Below, in pieces: positions 1-5,481 of a stretch of DNA of 12,627 nucleotides. The notes beneath the pieces are model-generated. The model was not told the origin of the DNA and did not search any database. It saw only the letters and a program-made list of their open reading frames with translations. The position numbers and the translations under genes were made by a program. Source of the stretch: JAUIBE01 sp035267185 (GTDB taxonomy: Bacteria > Pseudomonadota > Gammaproteobacteria > Xanthomonadales > SZUA-36); NCBI GenBank assembly GCA_035267185.1, contig DATFLY010000039.1, forward strand, positions 1 through 12,627, given 5' to 3'. Numbering within the stretch: position 1 is the stretch's first letter; each line of letters begins with the position of its first letter.

Positions 1-1
1 G

Positions 2-1345
2 CTACAAAATGTAGCGGCTCAGGTCCTCATTGCTTGCCAATGCTTCAAGATGCTCGTCGACGTAACCAGCGTCAATTTCAAACGTTTCACCGGAACGATC
101 AGGTGCTTCAAATGAGATGACGTCCAATAAGCGCTCCATCACTGTATGAAGCCGTCGAGCACCGATGTTTTCGGTGCTTTCATTCACTTTCCAGGCAATT
201 TCAGCAATACGCTGAACGCCTTCTTTAGTGAAATTGAGTTTGACGCCTTCAGTGTTCATCAGTGCAGTGTATTGTTCAGTCAGTGATGCCTGGGGCTCAG
301 TCAGGATGCGAGTGAAGTCGTCGCCTGTAAGCGCCCTCAACTCAACCCGAATCGGCAGTCTGCCCTGGAGCTCAGGAATCAGGTCTGATGGTTTGGCCAG
401 GTGGAACGCGCCCGATGCAATGAACAGCATATGGTCGGTTTTCACCATTCCGTAGCGCGTTGAAACGGTGCAGCCTTCAACCAGTGGCAAAAGGTCGCGC
501 TGAACGCCTTCGCGTGAAACATCTGAACCCCCCGAGGTGTAATCGGAGCGGCGGGTGACCTTGTCCAGTTCGTCCAGGAAAACGATGCCGTTTTGCTCTG
601 CATTTTCCAGTGCCTGTTGCTTGATCTCTTCTTCATTGACCAGCTTGGCTGCTTCTTCCTCAACCAGGAGGGGAATGGCGTCTTTGACTTTCATTCGACG
701 CTTCTGCTTCTTTTGCTGGTTCATGTTCTGGAACATGCCCTGCAACTGGCTGGCCATTTCTTCCATGCCCGGTGGGGTCATGATTTCCAGGCCGAGTTGC
801 GCCGATACGTCAAACTCGATTTCCTTTTCGTCAAGCTCGCCACGAACCAGTTTCTTGCGGAATTTCTGCCGTGTCTCGCTGTTGTCTTCCTGCTCAGGAG
901 CCGGCTCATTGGCAAATCCTGCCGGTTGACGTTTGGGCAACAGAATATCCAGTACCCGATCCACGGCTTCATCTTCAGCACGTGAGCGAACTTTCTTGAC
1001 CTCCTGTTCCCGCGTCATCTTGATTGAAGTGTCCACCAGGTCACGAACAATGGATTCAACGTCTTTACCGACGTAGCCCACCTCGGTGAACTTGGTGGCT
1101 TCGACCTTGATGAAAGGTGCATTGGCAAGGTGTGCCAGGCGCCTTGCAATTTCCGTTTTGCCCACTCCGGTGGGACCGATCATCAGGATGTTCTTGGGCG
1201 TGATTTCGACGCGCAGGTCTTCATCAACATTCATGCGCCGCCAGCGATTTCGCAGCGCGATGGCGACGGCACGCTTGGCATCAGACTGGCCAATGATGTG
1301 AAGGTCCAGTTCCTGGGCAATTTCTCGTGGTGTCATTTGCGACAT
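2..1345 (-). CDS. hslU: HslU, ATPase subunit of the HslVU (ClpYQ) protease
   Basis: This is the 447-residue AAA+ unfoldase that recognises, unfolds and translocates substrates into the HslV peptidase in the cytoplasm. It is complete and close in length to the E. coli protein (443 aa). Visible motifs are Walker A GPTGVGKT (57-64), the pore loop GYVG (90-93), an intermediate (I) domain of roughly 110-243, Walker B IVFLDELD (254-261), the ELQGR arginine-finger region (325-329), sensor-2 GARR (395-398) and the C-terminal SRYIL tail that docks into HslV. The start is ATG at 1345, giving MSQMTPREIA, which lines up with the family N-terminus; an ATG three codons later is possible but less likely. 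It lies 8 bp after the hslV stop, so the two are surely co-transcribed. Identification is secure. Confidence 0.98.
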   Translation of the reverse strand: MSQMTPREIAQELDLHIIGQSDAKRAVAIALRNRWRRMNVDEDLRVEITPKNILMIGPTGVGKTEIARRLAHLANAPFIKVEATKFTEVGYVGKDVESIVRDLVDTSIKMTREQEVKKVRSRAEDEAVDRVLDILLPKRQPAGFANEPAPEQEDNSETRQKFRKKLVRGELDEKEIEFDVSAQLGLEIMTPPGMEEMASQLQGMFQNMNQQKKQKRRMKVKDAIPLLVEEEAAKLVNEEEIKQQALENAEQNGIVFLDELDKVTRRSDYTSGGSDVSREGVQRDLLPLVEGCTVSTRYGMVKTDHMLFIASGAFHLAKPSDLIPELQGRLPIRVELRALTGDDFTRILTEPQASLTEQYTALMNTEGVKLNFTKEGVQRIAEIAWKVNESTENIGARRLHTVMERLLDVISFEAPDRSGETFEIDAGYVDEHLEALASNEDLSRYIL

Positions 1346-1353
1346 GTCAGGGC

Positions 1354-1908
1354 CTAATACTCGAGTGTTTCGATGGTGAGGTTGTTGTTCGTGTAGATGC
1401 AGATTTCTGCAGCGATTCCCAGCGCCTGTCGCGTAATTTCTTCCGCGTCCAGTTCGGAATGTTTCAGCAGGGCGGTTGCCGCCGATTGCGCGAATGGCCC
1501 GCCAGACCCGATGGCGATCAGGCCGTTCTCCGGCTCGATGACGTCGCCGGTGCCGGAGATCAGCAGGGAGTTATCCTTATCGGCAATGGCCAGCAATGCT
1601 TCGAGACGGCGTAAAACGCGGTCAGTTCGCCAATCCTTGGCCATTTCGACTGCGGCCCGCACCAGGTGTCCCGAGTGCTTTTCAAGTTTGCCCTCAAACC
1701 GTTCGAACAATGTGAAGGCATCGGCAGTGGCACCTGCAAAACCAGCGATCACCGTGTCCTTGTAGAGACGACGAACTTTCCTGGCATTGGCCTTCATGAC
1801 GGTGTTGCCCAGTGTGACCTGGCCATCGCCGCCCATTACGACCTTGTTGTTACGTCTGACCGAGCAGATCGTGGTTCCCCGAAATGGGTGACCGCTAAAC
1901 GCTGTCAT
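1354..1908 (-). CDS. hslV: HslV, threonine peptidase subunit of the HslVU protease
   Basis: This is a 184-residue proteasome-beta-like peptidase that forms the proteolytic core on which HslU sits. The catalytic N-terminal threonine of the mature enzyme is expected to be Thr12 in GTTICSVRR. Other active-site residues by family comparison are Asp28 (GGDGQ), Lys44 and Ser135 (IGSGGP). I chose the ATG at 1908 because AGGA lies 7 nt upstream (1916-1919) and because an in-frame TTG at 1938 would fall at the edge of the promoter, upstream of the expected transcript start. This start leaves an 11-residue propeptide MTAFSGHPFRG before the threonine, unlike E. coli (only Met) but like several other proteobacterial HslV proteins. 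It is the first gene of the hslV-hslU operon. Confidence 0.97.
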   Translation of the reverse strand: MTAFSGHPFRGTTICSVRRNNKVVMGGDGQVTLGNTVMKANARKVRRLYKDTVIAGFAGATADAFTLFERFEGKLEKHSGHLVRAAVEMAKDWRTDRVLRRLEALLAIADKDNSLLISGTGDVIEPENGLIAIGSGGPFAQSAATALLKHSELDAEEITRQALGIAAEICIYTNNNLTIETLEY

Positions 1909-1938
1909 GGATTTTTCCTGAAATGGCATGGCTTGCAA

Positions 1939-1967
1939 AAATGGGGCTGCATGCAGCCATTTACAAG
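1939..1967 (-). promoter_or_regulatory. Predicted sigma-32 (heat-shock) promoter of hslVU
   Basis: On the minus strand, CTTGTA (1967-1962, five of six against the sigma-32 -35 CTTGAA) is followed after 15 bp by CCCCATTT (1946-1939, a full match to the -10 CCCCATnT). Transcription would begin near 1931-1933, giving a leader of about 25 nt that carries the AGGA ribosome site of hslV. hslVU is a classical sigma-32 target in E. coli, so position and function agree. The promoter call is a motif match and has not been measured. Confidence 0.75.
1945..1958. repeat. Perfect 14-bp palindrome within the hslVU promoter
   Basis: GGCTGCATGCAGCC is a perfect dyad that fills most of the spacer between the predicted -35 and -10 elements and overlaps two bases of the -10. 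Outside it the flanks continue as an imperfect inverted repeat (AAATGG/CCATTT with two extra G on one side). It lies upstream of the expected transcript start, so it would act as DNA and not as an mRNA hairpin. It could be an operator for an unknown regulator or chance. Confidence 0.5.
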
Positions 1968-1990
1968 AAACACTGTTTGTACAATTGGCA

Positions 1991-2035
1991 GGAGCGGCGC
2001 CCTCGCCGCGACAGTCGCGGCGAGGGCGCCGCTCC
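1991..2035. repeat. Perfect 45-bp palindrome, REP-like (palindrome A)
   Basis: Two 22-bp arms are exactly complementary around a single central A (2013). Each arm starts GGAGCGGC and ends GCCGCGAC, and each is itself a small hairpin (GCGGCG, CCCT loop, CGCCGC). It belongs with the repeats on the other side of the oxygenase gene, which share the same ends and centre. It sits between the divergent promoters of hslV and the oxygenase. No transposase is present in the window. Confidence 0.9.
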
Positions 2036-2048
2036 CACAGGACAACGA

Positions 2049-2057
2049 TGGTAGAAT
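2049..2057 (+). promoter_or_regulatory. Possible extended -10 promoter of the oxygenase gene
   Basis: TGGTAGAAT is an extended -10 element (TGn followed by TAGAAT, five of six against TATAAT). No good -35 is seen because the GC-rich palindrome A occupies that position. Transcription would start near 2064 and give a leader of about 27 nt with GAAGG in front of the ATG at 2091. Confidence 0.45.
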
Positions 2058-2090
2058 TGCCGCTTTGAATTTTTCCCGAAGGCTCAATCG

Positions 2091-2741
2091 ATGAGACTTG
2101 AAATAGATCCGAATTCCAATGTTCTGCAAGCGTTCCCTACGCTGATTGGCCGCTTCCAGGTGCCCAATGCTGCAGAAATCAACCCAACTCTTGAGGAAAT
2201 CATCCTGAATCGGGAGAGGCAGCAGCCGGGTCCTTCTAAAAGCAACATTGGTGGCTGGCATTCTGATATTGATTTCCATATGTGGCCGGAAGTTCAGCGA
2301 ACTGACATCGTCGAAACCATGCAGTCAGCCGTTTCTCACATGGTGGCCATGGCATCACAGTCTGCACGGTTTAACCTCAACTGTGATTTTGTTTCCTGGG
2401 CGAATGTAAACCGCGCCGGTTCTCACAACTCGGTACACAATCACTGCAATTCGCACTGGTCGGGTGTCTATTACGTGACTGTTCCAAAGTTTGATGAGGA
2501 TGATATTCGGCGGGCAGGAGAAATCATGTTCTACGACCCTCGCGGTGCGGTGAACATGATGTTGCATCCAGGCCGTTGTAACGATGGCGAGGCGATACGG
2601 GTTTCACCCATTGCCGGGCACCTGCTGATTTTCCCGTCGTGGCTTTATCACAGTGTCAATCCGTTTAAGTCGGATGTGGTTCGTATTTCCGTGGCGTTCA
2701 ATGCGAGAGTCGAGAATTTCGAGGAATTGGCGGCGCAGTAG
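2091..2741 (+). CDS. TIGR02466/PF13759-type putative 2OG-Fe(II) oxygenase
   Basis: A 216-residue cytoplasmic protein with the layout of the 2OG-FeII_Oxy_5 family, putative 2-oxoglutarate and iron dependent dioxygenases of unknown substrate. Visible are WANVNRAGSHNSVHNHCNSH (103-122) leading into WSGVYYV, GEIMFYDPR (143-151), and GHLLIFPSWLYHSVNP (176-191) followed by RISVAFN (198-204). By comparison with the fold, His118 and His187 are the likely iron-binding histidines and Arg198 the 2-oxoglutarate carboxylate contact; the acidic ligand of the usual HxD triad is not obvious, since the position is Asn120. The ATG at 2091 has GAAGG about 9 nt upstream. The gene stands alone, opposite in strand to both neighbours and framed by REP-like repeats; its TAG stop lies inside one. 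Family assignment is good; activity and substrate are unknown. Confidence 0.85.
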   Translation: MRLEIDPNSNVLQAFPTLIGRFQVPNAAEINPTLEEIILNRERQQPGPSKSNIGGWHSDIDFHMWPEVQRTDIVETMQSAVSHMVAMASQSARFNLNCDFVSWANVNRAGSHNSVHNHCNSHWSGVYYVTVPKFDEDDIRRAGEIMFYDPRGAVNMMLHPGRCNDGEAIRVSPIAGHLLIFPSWLYHSVNPFKSDVVRISVAFNARVENFEELAAQ

Positions 2742-2759
2742 GAGCGGCTTCAGCCGCGA
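2738..2759 (+). repeat. Single REP-like unit (REP 1) at the oxygenase stop codon
   Basis: GTAG followed by GAGCGGCTTCAGCCGCGA. The core forms a hairpin (GCGGC, TTCA loop, GCCGC). GTAG at the foot of the hairpin is the layout typical of REP elements handled by RAYT transposases. The TAG of the GTAG is the stop codon of the oxygenase gene (2739-2741). The sequence is identical to the left arm of palindrome B (2875-2896). Confidence 0.85.
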
Positions 2760-2775
2760 ATTCGATTCAGATCTG

Positions 2776-2843
2776 CTGTTCTCCCTGTTCTCCCTGTTCT
2801 CCCTGTTCTCCCTGTTCTCCCTGTTCTCCCTGTTCTCCCTGTT
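2776..2843. repeat. 9-bp tandem repeat, CTGTTCTCC, 7.6 copies
   Basis: Seven perfect, uninterrupted copies of CTGTTCTCC (2776-2838) are followed by a partial CTGTT (2839-2843). The array starts 16 bp after REP 1 and ends exactly where REP 2 (GGAGCGGC) begins. Lack of any sequence divergence suggests recent slippage expansion. The plus strand can be read through it as FSL repeats, but no credible gene spans it. Confidence 0.97.
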
Positions 2844-2861
2844 GGAGCGGCTTCAGCCGCG
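2844..2861 (+). repeat. Single REP-like unit (REP 2)
   Basis: GGAGCGGCTTCAGCCGCG, identical to the core of REP 1 and of palindrome B. The GTA normally preceding it is replaced by GTT, which is the end of the tandem array. Same hairpin-forming core. Confidence 0.85.
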
Positions 2862-2873
2862 TGACCAAATCTA

Positions 2874-2922
2874 TGTAGGAGCGGCTTCAGCCGCGACTGT
2901 CGCGGCTGAAGCCGCTCCTACA
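2874..2922. repeat. Perfect 49-bp palindrome, two inverted REP units (palindrome B)
   Basis: Two 24-bp arms pair perfectly around a central T (2898). The left arm runs TGTAGGAGCGGC... and ends GCCGCGAC; the right arm is its exact complement, ending CTCCTACA. It is therefore a head-to-head pair of the REP units seen singly at 2738 and 2844. It lies between the 3' ends of the convergent oxygenase and xerC genes, where it could also act on RNA 3' ends. Confidence 0.95.
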
Positions 2923-2942
2923 AAGCACACCGTCATCCCGGA

Positions 2943-2973
2943 AAGTGACATTCGCCTGTGGCGAATGTCACTT
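2943..2973. terminator. 14-bp hairpin overlapping the xerC stop codon, possible terminator
   Basis: AAGTGACATTCGCC and its exact complement GGCGAATGTCACTT are separated by only 3 nt. Read on the minus strand, the xerC TGA (2970-2968) lies inside the first arm. The stem is strong but is followed by only CTTTCC on the minus strand and CTTCTTCG on the plus strand, so a classical U-run is lacking. It could terminate or process the lptM-xerC transcript, or serve both convergent genes. Confidence 0.5.
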
Positions 2974-3867
2974 CTTCGCACGCGGATGGGCCTTGTCGTA
3001 AACGCTGGCCAGGTGCTGAAAGTCGAGATGGGTATAAATCTGGGTGGTTGAGATGTCGCTGTGCCCCAGCAATTCCTGCACGGCACGAAGGTCACCGGAT
3101 GATTCCAGCATATGGCTGGCAAAACTGTGACGGAGCAGGTGGGGATATACGCTCTGGGGTAATCCCTGGTGTTTGGCCCAATGCCTGATCCGGGCCTGCA
3201 CAGCCCGTCTTGAAAGCGCTTTTCCACGACGGCTGGTGAACACAGCAGATGTATCAAATCCGGACATCCCGACTTGCTCTTTTCTCCATGCCGCCAGCGC
3301 CGATGCAGCCATCCGGCCAATCGGGACCATGCGGGTCTTGTTACCCTTGCCCCTGACCGTGACCATCCCTCCTTCGAGTTCCACCTGGTTCCAGCCCAGT
3401 TCAGTGACTTCAGCCAATCGCAATCCGGAAGAATAGATCAACTCCATGATGGCCTTGTCACGGACGGCAATGGGGCTGTTGACAGGTATGTCCAGCAACC
3501 GCCCAACAGCATCTGCATCAAGGGTTTGCGGTAGTTTGCGTGCGCTTTTTGGTGCCCGAATGGCGGCTGCGGGGTTTTGTGTTGCCATTTTTTCGCGAAG
3601 CAACCAGCGGTAGAAACCCCTGATTGAAGAAAGGAATCGCTGCAGGCTCTTACCGCCGATACCGCGTCTGTGCAATGTCGCCACAGTAGTGCGGACATGG
3701 TGCTCACGAACCTCTTCGGGTTGCACAACTCCGGCTTCTGATAGCAGTTGACCGAATTTTTCCAGGTCACGCTGATAAGCCTCGCGGGTGCGTTCGGCCA
3801 GGCCGCGCTCGTCCCTCAGGTGGTCAAGATATTGTTGAGTCCGGTCCTGCATGTATGGGCCGGTCAT
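2968..3867 (-). CDS. xerC: XerC, site-specific tyrosine recombinase
   Basis: A 299-residue tyrosine recombinase that, with XerD, resolves chromosome dimers at dif sites near the terminus. An N-terminal SAM-like core-binding domain (about 1-95) is followed by the catalytic domain with the full set of active residues: Arg150 (SSGLR), Lys174 (RGKGNK), His243 and Arg246 (PHLLRHSFA), His269 (LLGHS) and nucleophile Tyr278 (QIYTH). The length matches E. coli XerC (298 aa). I chose ATG at 3867 (MTGPYMQDRTQQ), 13 bp after the DUF484 stop. The frame stays open to 4005, but that extension lies inside the DUF484 gene and has no family resemblance. The DUF484-xerC order, and not sequence alone, favours XerC over XerD. 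Ribosome site is weak, suggesting coupling to the gene before it. Confidence 0.95.
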   Translation of the reverse strand: MTGPYMQDRTQQYLDHLRDERGLAERTREAYQRDLEKFGQLLSEAGVVQPEEVREHHVRTTVATLHRRGIGGKSLQRFLSSIRGFYRWLLREKMATQNPAAAIRAPKSARKLPQTLDADAVGRLLDIPVNSPIAVRDKAIMELIYSSGLRLAEVTELGWNQVELEGGMVTVRGKGNKTRMVPIGRMAASALAAWRKEQVGMSGFDTSAVFTSRRGKALSRRAVQARIRHWAKHQGLPQSVYPHLLRHSFASHMLESSGDLRAVQELLGHSDISTTQIYTHLDFQHLASVYDKAHPRAKK

Positions 3868-3880
3868 GGTGTGAATAAGC

Positions 3881-4597
3881 TCAGGCGCTTCGCCGTTGTT
3901 CCTCCGGCTCCACGTTGGCGAGCGTTGTGCACACCACGTCCGCCAGTAATTCGAGGAACAGGGTTCCCATGCCAGGATAGAAACGTGCAGGGTCACTGCT
4001 GCCAATGGCCATCAGGCCATGTGCACCGTTTTTACCTAGTGGCATCAATGCCGTGGATTGCACCCACTTGGCGCGGGAGTCGAAAAGGAAATCCAGCTTG
4101 GTCTGGCTCAGCCTGCCACAGACGGTCTCGCCTTTTTCCAGGTGATCCTTGAATTTCTGGACGTCAGAATCTTCCCTGCTGACAAGGCGAATGGAATCCG
4201 CCAGTTCGTCATCAATGTCAATTTTAAGGCTGGTATCAAACAGGCAAACCCGGAAAATATCAGCATTGAAATCCTTCAGAAGGCTGTCGGATAGGTGTTG
4301 GAAAAACTCTGACATGTCCGAAGTGCTCATCAACTCAATGGTCAGTTGATGCAGGCGTGACATGAGCTGCTCGTTCTCGGAAGCAACATGGATCAGGTGG
4401 CTGAGCTGACGGTTAACCTCTTCATTCTTCTCTCTCAACAGTTTCACCTGTCGTTCGATCAGGGAGGCGGCAACGCCACTGCTGTGCAGCAACTGCTGGG
4501 ATTCCAGCACTTCCGGGTTATTCTTCAGAAAATTAGGGTGCTTGCGGAGAAAATCCGCGACGACCTTTTCCAGCGATTCGTTTTTATTTTCACTCAT
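3881..4597 (-). CDS. DUF484 family protein (YigA-like), GAF-like domain
   Basis: A 238-residue cytoplasmic protein of unknown biochemical function, found across gammaproteobacteria between dapF and xerC (YigA in E. coli). The N-terminus has the family signature VVADFLRKHPNFL (12-24). A predicted coiled coil (about 46-85) leads into a GAF-like domain (about 90-228) containing CGRL (160-163) and the conserved stretch LMPLG...GLMAIGSSDPARFYPGMG. No signal peptide or membrane segment is seen. The ATG overlaps the end of dapF by 8 nt (ATGAGTGA), which points to translational coupling. The family assignment is firm; no ligand or role can be given from the sequence. Confidence 0.92.
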   Translation of the reverse strand: MSENKNESLEKVVADFLRKHPNFLKNNPEVLESQQLLHSSGVAASLIERQVKLLREKNEEVNRQLSHLIHVASENEQLMSRLHQLTIELMSTSDMSEFFQHLSDSLLKDFNADIFRVCLFDTSLKIDIDDELADSIRLVSREDSDVQKFKDHLEKGETVCGRLSQTKLDFLFDSRAKWVQSTALMPLGKNGAHGLMAIGSSDPARFYPGMGTLFLELLADVVCTTLANVEPEEQRRSA

Positions 4598-5471
4598 CCA
4601 GTGTCCCTCTGAATACGTGTTCTGCCGGGCCTTTCATCGTCACCTGGTGTCCAGGGCCATTCCACTTTATCACAAGATGTCCTCCGGGTAGAAAGACGTT
4701 CACTACCGGTGAGACCAGTTTTTTTCTCGAAAGCGCCACCACAGCGGCACATGCGCCCGAGCCACAGGCCAGTGTTTCTCCCGCGCCACGCTCGTAAACC
4801 CGCAGGTGAATATTGTCCCGGTCGATTATTTCCGCGAAGCCCGCGTTGCAACCCTCAGGAAAGGCCGAATGTTTGCTTATCAATGGTCCATTGACCTCGA
4901 CCGGCGTCGACCTGGTGCTTTCTACCAGCGAAACAGCATGGGGGTTTCCCATTGAAACAGTTGTCACGGAAGCTTCCTGACCATTGATCTCGAGGAGAAT
5001 TTCGCCACTTTGCGATTCAGGTGCCGGTCTGGCATAAATCATGTTCAGGGGAATTTCTGAAGGTTCAAAATTCGGTTCTCCCATGTCGCACTCGAATTCG
5101 CCGTCGTCGCAAAGTCTCACTGTCACCAATCCGGAGGGCCCTTCAAGCAGTGCCGATGTGCCGGCTGTTTCTTCCCGCGCGTAATCAGACGGACCGAATT
5201 CGCCGCGGAGCATCAGGTAGAGAGCGATGCAACGTACGCCGTTGCCACATTGTCCGGCCGAGCTGCCGTCGGCATTGAACACGCGGTAACCTGCGGCACA
5301 ATTTTTGTCAGTGCTGGATTCCAGAACTAAAATCTGATCGCAACCCACACCAAGTTTTCGATCGGCAAGGTGTGCGGCAAGCCGGGAGTCCGGTGGGTCA
5401 CCAGACTCACGATAATCGAGCAGCACAAAGTCGTTTCCTGCACCGTGCATTTTGTGAAACTGGACTGGCAT
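4590..5471 (-). CDS. dapF: Diaminopimelate epimerase
   Basis: Converts LL-diaminopimelate to meso-diaminopimelate, the precursor of lysine and of the peptidoglycan cross-link. It is a cofactor-independent two-base epimerase of 293 residues. The two catalytic cysteines are Cys75 in GQCGNGVRC and Cys236 in TLACGSGAC. Other family blocks are KMHGAGNDF (7-15), DRKLGVGCDQ (37-46), GEPNFEPSEIP (131-141), VSMGNPHAVS (172-181) and RVYERGAGET (224-233). The protein is some 19 residues longer than E. coli DapF (274 aa), with part of the extra length around 90-112. Start ATG at 5471 lies 10 bp after the lptM stop, so this is the second gene of the operon. Identification is secure. Confidence 0.98.
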   Translation of the reverse strand: MPVQFHKMHGAGNDFVLLDYRESGDPPDSRLAAHLADRKLGVGCDQILVLESSTDKNCAAGYRVFNADGSSAGQCGNGVRCIALYLMLRGEFGPSDYAREETAGTSALLEGPSGLVTVRLCDDGEFECDMGEPNFEPSEIPLNMIYARPAPESQSGEILLEINGQEASVTTVSMGNPHAVSLVESTRSTPVEVNGPLISKHSAFPEGCNAGFAEIIDRDNIHLRVYERGAGETLACGSGACAAVVALSRKKLVSPVVNVFLPGGHLVIKWNGPGHQVTMKGPAEHVFRGTLDE

Positions 5472-5481
5472 TCAGGGGCCG

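Noticed and set aside
2..14. Small inverted repeat CTACA/TGTAG at the hslU stop
   Set aside because: Five base pairs around a 3-nt AT-rich loop inside coding sequence; too short to support a terminator, and the downstream side lies outside the window.
1909..1938. N-terminal extension of HslV to a TTG at 1938
   Set aside because: It would start upstream of the predicted transcript start and at the promoter -10, while the ATG at 1908 has a well-spaced AGGA.
2738..2922. CRISPR array or dif site near xerC
   Set aside because: The 9-bp units have no spacers, the REP units are irregularly placed and palindromic, no cas gene is present, and no 28-bp dif-like XerC/XerD site was recognised.
2653..3051. 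Plus-strand open frame running through the tandem repeat and REP cluster (FSL repeats)
   Set aside because: It begins inside the oxygenase gene in another frame, consists largely of the repeat and palindrome sequence, and has no ribosome site or family resemblance.
3868..4005. N-terminal extension of XerC by 46 residues
   Set aside because: The extension lies inside the DUF484 gene and does not resemble XerC; the ATG at 3867 gives the usual length of the family.
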